From CAVRJC01 sp964505725 (GTDB lineage: Bacteria; Actinomycetota; Acidimicrobiia; IMCC26256; DASPTH01): a DNA stretch of 31,700 bases. Location: assembly GCA_964505725.1 (NCBI GenBank), contig CAZDJK010000058.1, positions 1 to 31,700 on the forward strand, read 5' to 3'. Shown here in pieces: positions 7,321-14,808 of the stretch. Made by a program: the position numbers and the translations under genes. The stretch's first letter is position 1. Each line of letters starts with the position of its first letter. The notes under the pieces were generated by a model. It did not search any database. It was not told the origin of the DNA and was given only the letters and a program-made list of their open reading frames with translations.

Positions 7321-8376
7321 ATGGTCGTCGCCGTGCGAACCGGCCGACGCCTGCTGCTGGTCGTGCTGGCCGCGGTCGTCGTGCCGTTCGTCGCCGGCTC
7401 GACGCCCGGTGCCGCGGGCTCGACGGGCTTGGTGTCGATCGGCGCCGGGCTCCGCGGTCCCCGCGGTCTCCGCGCCACGCGGGTGGTCCGCGGCGTGACG
7501 CACGTGTCGGCGATCGCGTTGGACGGCGACGGCCGGATGTGGATCGCCACCGCGGACTCCACGCCGAAGGGCGCCGACGGTGTGTACGTGGCCGACGCCG
7601 ATGGCGGCAAGCCGCAGCTGGTGATGCGGCTCGCGACGCCGATGGGCCTGCTCTGGCACGATGGTGCGCTGTACGTGTCGTACGCCGGTGGCGTCGACGT
7701 GTATCGGTCGTTCGACGGCACCGGCTTCGCCTCGCACCGGACGGTGCTCGCCGTGCCCGCGGGTACCGGCCTCGTCGGCTCACTCGCGTTGGGTGCCGAC
7801 GGTCGCTTCGTGGTCGGCATCTCGGCGCCGTGCGACGCGTGCACGCCAACCTCGGCTTGGTCCGCGGCGGTGCTGTCGTTCCTCCCCGACGGCAGCGACG
7901 TCCGCGTGGTGGCCTCCCACCTCCGTGCGCCGGTCGGCCTCGCGGTCGCGTCGGACGGGACGCTGTACGCGAGCGTGAACCAGCGCGACGACCTCGGGAA
8001 GCACACGCCGGGCGACTGGCTCGTCGTCGTGCGCCTGGGGCAGGACTGGGGGTTCCCTGCGTGCTACGGGCAGGGCGGAACGGTGTGCGCGGGCACGCCA
8101 CGCCCCGCCGGGGTGCTGGATCCGCACGCCGCGGCCTCCGGCGTCGCGCTCGTTACCGGCCAGCTCGGATCGGCATTCGCCCACACCGCGTTGGTGGCGG
8201 AATGGGCGAAGGGCGCGGTGGTCGGGGTGTCGCTCGGCGACCCGTCCGGCGCGGTGGCCGCGCACCGCGTGATCACCGGCTTCCGCGCGCCGGTGCCGGT
8301 GGTCGTTGGTCCGGACGGCGCCCTCTACGTCGGGGACTGGGCCCGGGGCACGGTGTACCGGATCGCGCGCCGCTGA
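7321..8376 (+). CDS. Secreted PQQ-type sugar-dehydrogenase-like beta-propeller protein
   Basis: 351 residues with an N-terminal signal peptide (RTGRRLLLVVLAAVVVPFVAG, cleavage near residues 25-34). The body contains repeated propeller blades (ALDGDGRMWIAT, GLLWHDGALYVSY, SLALGADGRFVVG, GLAVASDGTLYAS, VGPDGALYVGD). The segment NQRDDLGKHTPGDW followed by GQDWGFPACYG is typical of the glucose/sorbosone dehydrogenase family. Such proteins oxidise sugars with PQQ or simply use the propeller for binding; cofactor binding cannot be proven here. A Cys pair (CDAC) may form a disulfide outside the cell. The ATG at 7321 lacks an obvious ribosome site; a GTG four codons downstream would give an equally good signal peptide. 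The gene ends one base from the convergent neighbour. Confidence 0.8.
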   Translation: MVVAVRTGRRLLLVVLAAVVVPFVAGSTPGAAGSTGLVSIGAGLRGPRGLRATRVVRGVTHVSAIALDGDGRMWIATADSTPKGADGVYVADADGGKPQLVMRLATPMGLLWHDGALYVSYAGGVDVYRSFDGTGFASHRTVLAVPAGTGLVGSLALGADGRFVVGISAPCDACTPTSAWSAAVLSFLPDGSDVRVVASHLRAPVGLAVASDGTLYASVNQRDDLGKHTPGDWLVVVRLGQDWGFPACYGQGGTVCAGTPRPAGVLDPHAAASGVALVTGQLGSAFAHTALVAEWAKGAVVGVSLGDPSGAVAAHRVITGFRAPVPVVVGPDGALYVGDWARGTVYRIARR

Positions 8377-8377
8377 G

Positions 8378-9046
8378 TCACCTCGACCGAACCTCGGCGC
8401 CGGCCGCTCGGACGCGGTGGAACCGCTCCGCGGCCAGCAGCGTCGAACGCGGGAAGTGCGGCTCCTGCGAGGCGTAGCGGTCGATCGCCGCGCTCTTCTG
8501 CTCACGCGAGCCGACGGTCTGGTGGTCGCGCGCGAAGCTCCAGCCCTCGTCCTGCAGGGTCGCGATCGCGTCGGCGAGCGCGCCCGGGTTGTCCACGCGG
8601 TACGGCAGCTCCTCGTAGCACTGGAACCCGATTCCGAGCGCACGCGCCGCCGCACGCCCGATCCGCGCGACTTTGAGGTGGTCGGCGTGCTCGATGCCGA
8701 GGGGCAGGAACAACGGGAGGTCACGATGGGCCCGCAACACGTCGGCGAGCTGTACCCCGAGGCGGTCGTCGTGCGCCGCGGGCAGCGCGTATTGCCCGTC
8801 GAGCCCGTCGAGCCAGATCGGCTCAGCTGCCAGCACCGCGCACGCGCCGGCATCCTCCTCGCGACGCGCGAGCACGACGTCGTGGCTCGACGTGAAGCCG
8901 AGCTCCTCGTCCCACCATCCCACCGGGCTGCCGACCTCGGGCACGCCCGCGAGCGCGGTCACGACGACCGAGCCGGGGTGCGCGGCGAGCAGCTGCCCGC
9001 ACGAGAACACCGCGTCGTCGAGGTGTGGGCTCACGACCAGGACCAT
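8378..9046 (-). CDS. PIG-L family deacetylase (second, distinct member)
   Basis: 222 residues from an ATG preceded by AGGAG (9056-9052). SPHLDDAVFSCG near the N-terminus (His8, Asp11) and HADHLKVA near the middle are the zinc-binding motifs of the LmbE/PIG-L family. It is shorter than the 5451-6311 protein and lacks the Mca-like features, so it belongs to another subfamily. Bacterial relatives deacetylate N-acetylglucosamine-containing sugars or antibiotic intermediates. No glycosyltransferase or sugar gene stands next to it, so no pathway can be proposed. Confidence 0.87.
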   Translation of the reverse strand: MVLVVSPHLDDAVFSCGQLLAAHPGSVVVTALAGVPEVGSPVGWWDEELGFTSSHDVVLARREEDAGACAVLAAEPIWLDGLDGQYALPAAHDDRLGVQLADVLRAHRDLPLFLPLGIEHADHLKVARIGRAAARALGIGFQCYEELPYRVDNPGALADAIATLQDEGWSFARDHQTVGSREQKSAAIDRYASQEPHFPRSTLLAAERFHRVRAAGAEVRSR

Positions 9047-9092
9047 GCGCGCTCCTATGCTTCGACACCGCGATCCGAGGGTTGCAGCACCA

Positions 9093-9165
9093 GGGCCGCT
9101 AGCTCAACTGGCAGAGCATCGGGCTTTTAACCCGCAGGTTCCGAGTTCGATCCTCGGGCGGCCCA
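9093..9165 (+). tRNA. trnK: tRNA-Lys(TTT)
   Basis: A 73-base cloverleaf without an encoded CCA. The acceptor stem GGGCCGC (9093-9099) pairs with GCGGCCC (9158-9164), with discriminator A at 9165. The D stem is GCTC/GAGC. The anticodon loop CTTTTAA (9124-9130) puts TTT at 9126-9128, reading lysine codons. The T arm is CCGAG-TTCGATC-CTCGG. The outermost anticodon-stem pair (9119/9135) is a T-C mismatch. Confidence 0.97.
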
Positions 9166-9191
9166 CATCCCCGGCGTGGCAGGCTGGGGCC

Positions 9192-10166
9192 ATGCGGTTC
9201 GTGGTGTTCGGCGCCGGCGCCATCGGGGGGGTGGTCGGCGGCCGGATGTTCGAGAACGGCCACGACGTGGCGTTGATCGCGCGGGGCGCGCACTACGAGG
9301 CGATGCGCGACGGCGGGCTCCGCATCGACTCCCGCGCGGGATCGGTGACGGTGCAGCCCGCCGTGTTCGACGACGCCGCGAAGGTCGACTGGCGGGACGA
9401 AGACGCGGTGCTCCTCTGCGTGAAGAGCCAGCACACCCAGGAGGCGCTCGAAGCGCTCGATGCGGCGGCGCCCACGCACGTTCCGATCGTCTCGCTGCAG
9501 AACGGCGTGTGCAACGAGCCCGCAGCGCTGCGGTACTTCGCGAACGTGTACGGGGTGTGCGTCATGTGCCCCGCGGTGCACCTCGAGCCGGGCGTGGTCG
9601 ACGCCGGCTCCACGCCGATCAGCGGCATGCTCGACGTCGGGCGGTTTCCCGACGGCACCGACGCGGTCGCCGACGAGCTCAGCCGCGCCTTCGGGTCGTC
9701 GACCTTCGACTCCTTCGCCCGTTCCGACATCATGCGCTGGAAGTACGGGAAGCTGCTGAACAACCTCAGCAACGCGATCGACGCGCTGTGCGGGCGCGCG
9801 AAGGGCAACGGCCGGATCATCGCCCGCGCGCGCGCCGAGGCGGTCACCGTGCTCGATGCTGCGGGCATCGCGTTCGTCGACCACGAGGAGGACTCGGCGC
9901 GGCGCGGCGACATCCTGCAGTTCGAGCCGGGCGGCGGGCGCCTGCGCCCCGGCTCCTCGTCGTGGCAGAGCCTCGCCCGCGGCGCCGGGTCGATCGAGGC
10001 CGACTACCTCAACGGCGAGATCGTGTGGCTCGGCCGGCAGGTCGGCGTGCCCACGCCGATCAACGAGACGTTGCGGCGGCTCGCCAACCAGGCCGCGCAC
10101 GAACATCGGCCGCCCGGGAGCATGACGCCCGACGAGCTGGCTGCCGAGCTGCCGGCGGTCAGCTGA
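9192..10166 (+). CDS. Ketopantoate reductase (PanE/ApbA) family oxidoreductase
   Basis: 324 residues. The N-terminal Rossmann fold starts immediately (MRFVVFGAGAIGG, with GxGxxG at residues 7-12), followed by VLLCVKSQHT and VSLQNGV, both conserved in the family. The C-terminal domain has MRWKYGKLLNNLSNAIDAL, which contains the catalytic Lys and Asn positions, and GSIEADYLNGEIVWLGR. True PanE reduces ketopantoate with NADPH in pantothenate synthesis, but many actinobacterial paralogs act on other 2-ketoacids. With no pan genes nearby, the exact substrate is open. The ATG lies 26 bases after the tRNA, so the two may be cotranscribed. Its 3' end overlaps ald by eight bases. Confidence 0.87.
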   Translation: MRFVVFGAGAIGGVVGGRMFENGHDVALIARGAHYEAMRDGGLRIDSRAGSVTVQPAVFDDAAKVDWRDEDAVLLCVKSQHTQEALEALDAAAPTHVPIVSLQNGVCNEPAALRYFANVYGVCVMCPAVHLEPGVVDAGSTPISGMLDVGRFPDGTDAVADELSRAFGSSTFDSFARSDIMRWKYGKLLNNLSNAIDALCGRAKGNGRIIARARAEAVTVLDAAGIAFVDHEEDSARRGDILQFEPGGGRLRPGSSSWQSLARGAGSIEADYLNGEIVWLGRQVGVPTPINETLRRLANQAAHEHRPPGSMTPDELAAELPAVS

Positions 10167-11283
10167 GCGCATCGGCGAGCGGCGTGCACTCCAACGCGAG
10201 CGCGTCGGCGACCGCGGCATTGGTGACCACCCCCGACACGGTGTTCACCCCGGCGGCGAGCGTGGGATCGTCGCGGCTCGCTGCCGCGACTCCCTTGGTC
10301 GCGAGCGCGACGGCGTAAGGAAGGGTCGCGTTGGTCAGCGCGTAGGTCGACGTGTGCGGAACCGCGCCGGGGATGTTGCCGACCGCATACAACAGCACTC
10401 CGTGCCGCTCGTACGCGGGATCCGCGTGACTGGTCTCGTGAATCCCCTCGACCGTCCCACCCTGGTCGATCGCGCAGTCGACGATCACCGCGCCGGTCCT
10501 CATCGCGCGCACGAGGTCATCGGCTACCAGCACCGGCGCGCGACCCCCGGGCACCAGCACCGCGCCGATCACGAGGTCGGCGTCGGCGACCGCGCGCTCG
10601 ACGGCGAGGCGCGTGCTCGCGAGCGTCATGATCCGGCCGCGGTGGATCTGGTCGACGAAACGGAGCCGATCGAGGTCGCGGTCGAGCAGCACCACCTCCG
10701 CCTCCATGCCCTGCGCGATCCACGCCGCGTTCCACCCCACGTTGCCGGCTCCGATAACCACGACGCGCGCCGGCCGTACTCCGGGCGCGCCGCCGAGCAG
10801 CACGCCGCGGCCGCCCTGGTCGGCCTCGAGGAAGTGGGCGCCGATCTGGGTCGCCATGCGCCCGGCCACCTCGCTCATCGGCGCGAGGAGCGGGAGCGCG
10901 CCCGTTCCCACCTGCACCGTCTCGTAGGCGACCCCGGTGACCCGCCGCTCGAGCAGGGCGTGCGCGACCTCCGGGTACGCCGCGAGGTGGAGATAGGTGA
11001 ACAGGACGAGGCCGTCGCGCAGCCGGGCGACCTCCTCGGGCTGCGGCTCTTTCACCTTGAGCACGAGCTCGGCGCGGGACCACACCTCGTCCGCAGGCGC
11101 CACCGAAGCGCCGACGGCGCGGTAGTCGTCGTCGGTGAACGACGACCCGCGACCCGCACCCGTCTCGACGACGACGGTCACGTCGTGCGCGACCAGCTCG
11201 TGCACACCGTCGGGCGTGATGGCGACGCGGTGCTCGCCCTCCTTGAGCTCGCGCGGCACGCCGACGGTGAGGGGCGCGCTCAC
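10159..11283 (-). CDS. ald: Alanine dehydrogenase, last gene of the biotin operon
   Basis: 374 residues, closely resembling Mycobacterium tuberculosis Ald along its length. Conserved pieces are GVPRELKEGEHRVAITP (Arg19), LVLKVKEP (Lys78), FTYLHLAAYPE (His99), ETVQ...LLAPMSEVAGR, the NAD-binding VVIGAGNVGWNAA and VDCAIDQGG. It interconverts pyruvate plus ammonia and L-alanine with NAD(H). The GTG start overlaps the bioD stop by four bases (GTGA), so it is translationally coupled to the biotin genes. L-alanine is a substrate of BioF, so local alanine supply is an attractive explanation. General nitrogen or redox roles are known for Ald in other actinobacteria. Confidence 0.95.
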   Translation of the reverse strand: MSAPLTVGVPRELKEGEHRVAITPDGVHELVAHDVTVVVETGAGRGSSFTDDDYRAVGASVAPADEVWSRAELVLKVKEPQPEEVARLRDGLVLFTYLHLAAYPEVAHALLERRVTGVAYETVQVGTGALPLLAPMSEVAGRMATQIGAHFLEADQGGRGVLLGGAPGVRPARVVVIGAGNVGWNAAWIAQGMEAEVVLLDRDLDRLRFVDQIHRGRIMTLASTRLAVERAVADADLVIGAVLVPGGRAPVLVADDLVRAMRTGAVIVDCAIDQGGTVEGIHETSHADPAYERHGVLLYAVGNIPGAVPHTSTYALTNATLPYAVALATKGVAAASRDDPTLAAGVNTVSGVVTNAAVADALALECTPLADALS

Positions 11284-11921
11284 GCCGGCACCCGGCTGGC
11301 CAGGTGGTCCGCGAGCGCCTCGGGTGTGGTGACGACCCAGCGACCGTCGTGCGCCGTGAGCAGCTCGCGGGTGCGCGTGTGGAGCCGATCCGCCCCGAAC
11401 CGGTTCAAGGCGACCACCACCGGGAACTCGTCGAGGACCGCGGCCGAGAGCCGCACCGCGTTGATCGCGCCGAGCCCGGCGTCGGCGACGAGGACGACGA
11501 GATCGGGCGCCAGCGCCTGCGCCAGGGTGCAGGAGTCGCCGTCGGCGGCGATGGGCGAGCGGGGGCCGCCGACGCTCTCCACCAGGCCGATGGCGGTGTC
11601 CGCGGGCCAGGTGACCTCGTGTACGAGGTCGTCGACGACGAACGGGGGCTCGCCGAGCTCGGCCGCCGCCATCGGCGGCGCCCACGCCACGCGATAGGTG
11701 CGGTGGGGCGGACACACCTCGGCCGGGTCGTCGCCGGTGGCGGCTGCCAGCACCTCGGCGTCCCACGGCGTCGATCCGTCACCCGACTGGACCGGCTTGC
11801 GCGCCCGCACGACCACGCCCCGCCGCACGAGCTCGCGCGCGGTGGCGGCGGTCCACCACGTCTTACCGACGTCGGTGCCCGTGCCGGCGACGAACGTGAG
11901 CACGGGGGGCCGGTCGGTCAT
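11280..11921 (-). CDS. bioD: Dethiobiotin synthetase
   Basis: 213 residues. It closes the ureido ring of 7,8-diaminopelargonate with CO2 and ATP. The N-terminus TFVAGTGTDVGKTWWTAA is the BioD P-loop, KPVQSGDG follows, and SVGGPRSPIAADGD replaces the usual glycine-rich active-site segment. Late features are APDLVVLVADAGLGAINAV and VVVALNRF. The ATG overlaps the bioF stop (ATGA) and the stop overlaps the ald start (GTGA). A frame open further upstream lies within bioF in another phase and was not used. Confidence 0.93.
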   Translation of the reverse strand: MTDRPPVLTFVAGTGTDVGKTWWTAATARELVRRGVVVRARKPVQSGDGSTPWDAEVLAAATGDDPAEVCPPHRTYRVAWAPPMAAAELGEPPFVVDDLVHEVTWPADTAIGLVESVGGPRSPIAADGDSCTLAQALAPDLVVLVADAGLGAINAVRLSAAVLDEFPVVVALNRFGADRLHTRTRELLTAHDGRWVVTTPEALADHLASRVPA

Positions 11922-13039
11922 CGGCCCGGGAAGAGCTCGCGCATCGCGCTGACGAGCAGCTCGACCTGCTCGTCGGTGTGCGCCGCGGACAGCGTGACCC
12001 GCAGGCGCGACGTACCGGGCGCCACCGTCGGCGGGCGGATCGCGGTGACGAGCAGGCCGCGGTCGAGCAGGGCGTCGGCCGCCTCGAGTGCCTGCGACTC
12101 GCTGCCGCACAGGTACGGCACGATCGGGGAGGGGTGACCGGGGCGGAGCCGGCTGACGTTCGCGCGGAGGCGCTCCCGCAGCCGCTCACCCTCGGCCGAG
12201 CGGACGACGTGCAGCGCCGCGAGCGCCGCGGCGCTGTCGGCGGGAGTCGACGCGGTGGTGAAGATGTACGAGCGGGCGCGGTTGACGAGCAGCTCGGTGT
12301 AGCGCGCCGGCCCCGCGGCGAAGCCCCCGAGCGCGCCCAGCGTCTTCGACAAGGTGCCGACGCGGAGCACGTCCATTCCGCCCGCGGGGAGGGCGAGCTC
12401 GGGACCGAGCACCGCGTGGGCCTCGTCGACGACGAGCAGCGCGTGGTGGCGCGCGCAGACGTCGACGAGGTCGTCGAGGGGTGCGACGTCACCATCCATC
12501 GAGAACACCGACTCCGTGACCACGAGCGCGCGCGGTTGCGGCGCTTCCCGCAGCAGGCGGTCCACGTGGGCGGCGTCGCGGTGCCCGTAGACCGCGAGCT
12601 CGGCGCCCGCGAGCCGGCGCCCGTCGATGATCGACGCGTGGTTGAGCTCGTCCGAGCACACGATCACGTCGGATCCCGCGAGCGCGGTGAGCACACCGAG
12701 GTTGGCGGCGAAACCGGTGGTGAAGAGCACCGCGCGCTCGCTCGCCTTCCAGTCGGCCAGCTCGTGCTCGAGCTCGGAGTGCACCGGCCGCGATCCGGCG
12801 ATGAGCCGCGCCGCGCCCGCGCCGGTCCCCCAGCGGTCGATCGCGCGTTGCGCCGCGGCGACGACCGCAGGGTGCTGGGTGAGTCCCAGGTAGTCGTTCG
12901 ACGCGAACGACACCACGCCGCGGCCGTCGGGCGCGAGCTTGCCCTCGGGTCCCGCGGCGTCGAAGTCGCGCGGGGTGCGCCACCGTCCCGCGGCCTCGAT
13001 GCGGGCCGCTTCGGCATCGGCCCACTCGGACCAGCTCAT
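11918..13039 (-). CDS. bioF: 8-amino-7-oxononanoate synthase
   Basis: 373 residues, the usual family length. This PLP enzyme joins pimeloyl-ACP or pimeloyl-CoA to L-alanine with loss of CO2. The motifs are clear: SFASNDYLGL, SDELNHASIIDG, SVFSMDGDVAPL, VDEAHAVLG and the PLP lysine Lys232 in GTLSKTLGALGGF. The first residues are rich in acidic and aromatic side chains and look like a real N-terminus. The gene starts seven bases after bioA and overlaps bioD by four. Confidence 0.96.
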   Translation of the reverse strand: MSWSEWADAEAARIEAAGRWRTPRDFDAAGPEGKLAPDGRGVVSFASNDYLGLTQHPAVVAAAQRAIDRWGTGAGAARLIAGSRPVHSELEHELADWKASERAVLFTTGFAANLGVLTALAGSDVIVCSDELNHASIIDGRRLAGAELAVYGHRDAAHVDRLLREAPQPRALVVTESVFSMDGDVAPLDDLVDVCARHHALLVVDEAHAVLGPELALPAGGMDVLRVGTLSKTLGALGGFAAGPARYTELLVNRARSYIFTTASTPADSAAALAALHVVRSAEGERLRERLRANVSRLRPGHPSPIVPYLCGSESQALEAADALLDRGLLVTAIRPPTVAPGTSRLRVTLSAAHTDEQVELLVSAMRELFPGR

Positions 13040-13046
13040 CGGGCCC

Positions 13047-14348
13047 TCACCGCGCCGACCCCGTGACTTCGTCGAGCGCGCCCGTGAGCGCGTCGACGAT
13101 GCGGTGGATCTCGGCGGCGGTCACGGTCAGCGGCGGCATCAGCACCACGACGTCGCCGAGCGGGCGCACGAGCACGCCGCGCTCGACCGCGGCCGCGCAC
13201 ACCCGTCGCCCCCACATCTCCCCACCGGGCGGAGGCGCGAGCTCGACGCCGCCCATGAGCCCGCACAAGCGGACGTCGGCGACCGCGGGATGGGGGAGCA
13301 CCCGGTCGGACAGGAGCCCGCGTAGCTGCCCGGAGCGCTCGCGCACGTTCTCGAGCACGCCCCACGCCTCGACGAGCTCGAGGTGCCGGAGCGCGACCGC
13401 GGCCGCCAGCGCGTTCCCGCCGTAGGAGTGCCCGTGGTACAGCGTGCGCGGCCCGAGATCGGCGCCGAGGAACGTGTCGAACACGTGCGCGGCGGCCACC
13501 GTGCACGAGAGCGGGAGGTAGCCGCCGGTGATGCCCTTGCCGAGCACCAGGAGGTCGGGGCGCACTCCGCACTGCTCGGATGCGAACAACGTGCCGGTGC
13601 GACCGAAGCCGGTCGCGACCTCGTCGCAGACGAGCAGCACGTCGTGCTCGCGGCACGCGGCGCCGAGCCGCGCGACTCCCTTGGGCGTCGCGAGCTGCAT
13701 CCCGCCCGCACCCTGGACGAGCGGCTCCACGACGACCGCGGCGAGGCTCCCGGCGTGGCGGGCGACCATCTCCGCCGCCACGTCGAAGCACTGCGGATCG
13801 TCGAAGCGGGGCGCCCGCAGCACGGGGAACCGCAACGGGTCGAACAGATCCGTCCCGAAGCCGCCGTCACCCACCGACAGCGCGCCGACGGTGTCGCCGT
13901 GATACGCACCCCCGAACGCGAGGAACGTGGTTCGCCCGCGCCGGCCGCGGTTCACCCAGTGCTGGAACGCGATCTTCAGGGCCTGCTCGACTGCGACGGC
14001 GCCGTCGGACGCGTACAGGAAGTGAGGGTCGTCGACGGGCACGAGGGGCGTGAGGGCCTCGGAGAGCTCGATCACCGCCGTGTTTCCGTGCCCGAGCATC
14101 GTCGAGTGGGCGCCGCGATCGAGCTGCGCGCGGACCGCGTCGTCGAGCTCGGCTACGCGGTGCCCCAGGGTGTTGACCCACAGCGACGAGATCGCGTCGA
14201 GGTACCGGCGCCCGTCGACGTCGACGAGCTCGTGGCCCTCAGCTCGTTCGACGATGATCGGCGCGTTGTCCGCGTAGGTGGCCATCTGGGTGAAGCCGTG
14301 CCACACGCGCGCGGCATCCCGCGCCACCCAGTCGTCGTGTTGCCCCAT
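13047..14348 (-). CDS. bioA: 7,8-diaminopelargonate aminotransferase
   Basis: 433 residues. It transaminates the BioF product to diaminopelargonate. Family features are SSLWVNTLGH, the PLP-contact region GGAYHGDTVGALSVG, VVVEPLVQGAGGM, CDEVATGFGRTG and the PLP lysine Lys271 in VLGKGITGGYLPLS, followed by YHGHSYGGNALA. The amino donor is S-adenosylmethionine in most relatives and lysine in some; the sequence alone does not settle this. The ATG at 14348 comes two bases after the HIT gene. No bioB or pimeloyl-synthesis gene is present in the window. Confidence 0.95.
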   Translation of the reverse strand: MGQHDDWVARDAARVWHGFTQMATYADNAPIIVERAEGHELVDVDGRRYLDAISSLWVNTLGHRVAELDDAVRAQLDRGAHSTMLGHGNTAVIELSEALTPLVPVDDPHFLYASDGAVAVEQALKIAFQHWVNRGRRGRTTFLAFGGAYHGDTVGALSVGDGGFGTDLFDPLRFPVLRAPRFDDPQCFDVAAEMVARHAGSLAAVVVEPLVQGAGGMQLATPKGVARLGAACREHDVLLVCDEVATGFGRTGTLFASEQCGVRPDLLVLGKGITGGYLPLSCTVAAAHVFDTFLGADLGPRTLYHGHSYGGNALAAAVALRHLELVEAWGVLENVRERSGQLRGLLSDRVLPHPAVADVRLCGLMGGVELAPPPGGEMWGRRVCAAAVERGVLVRPLGDVVVLMPPLTVTAAEIHRIVDALTGALDEVTGSAR

Positions 14349-14350
14349 GG

Positions 14351-14773
14351 TCAGTTCGCGACGTATTCGGCGCCGAGCTTGGTGAGCGCGTCGCGGATCT
14401 TCTCCGCCGCCGCGTCGAGCGACCCGGCGGGCGGGTCGGGGTCGGCGTGCTGGAACGACAGCTCCGCCACGGAGTCGAAGGGGACCACGTGCAGATGTGT
14501 GTGCGGCACCTCGTCGCCGGCGATGATCACGCCGATGCGCCGCGGCGACAGGGCATGGTGCTGCGCGCGACCGATGAGCTGCGCGACCTGGAAGAGGTGG
14601 CCCGCGAGCGCGGGGTCGAGGTCGATCCAGTGGTCGACCTCGACACGCGGCACGACGAGCGTGTGGCCGGGATGCATCGGATTGATCGACAGGAGGGCGA
14701 CGCACTCCGGATCACGCCACACGAACACGCCAGGCAGCTCGCCGTCGATGATGCGTGTGAAGACGGAGGTCAT
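14351..14773 (-). CDS. HIT-family nucleotide hydrolase/transferase
   Basis: 140 residues. The histidine-triad motif HTHLHVVP (His91, His93, His95) near the C-terminus is intact, and the N-terminal half has the family's FTRIIDGELPG and HPGHTLVVPR. HIT proteins hydrolyse nucleoside phosphoramidates or adenylated intermediates such as aminoacyl-AMP. It is the first gene of the biotin operon, two bases before bioA. A link to biotinyl-AMP or another acyl-adenylate is conceivable but not shown. The ATG sits eight bases after a TACGCT -10 box, so the message is probably leaderless. Confidence 0.93.
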   Translation of the reverse strand: MTSVFTRIIDGELPGVFVWRDPECVALLSINPMHPGHTLVVPRVEVDHWIDLDPALAGHLFQVAQLIGRAQHHALSPRRIGVIIAGDEVPHTHLHVVPFDSVAELSFQHADPDPPAGSLDAAAEKIRDALTKLGAEYVAN

Positions 14774-14781
14774 GGCGCAAG

Positions 14782-14802
14782 AGCGTAGCGACCCGCGACA
14801 AT
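14782..14802. promoter_or_regulatory. Back-to-back -10 boxes of the biotin operon and the CDF gene
   Basis: The 35-base gap holds TACGCT on the minus strand (14787-14782), eight bases before the HIT ATG, and GACAAT on the plus strand (14797-14802), six bases before the CDF GTG. Such spacing predicts leaderless transcripts on both sides. The two promoters are so close that they would compete. No clear -35 element is seen. Confidence 0.45.
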
Positions 14803-14808
14803 GGCTCC

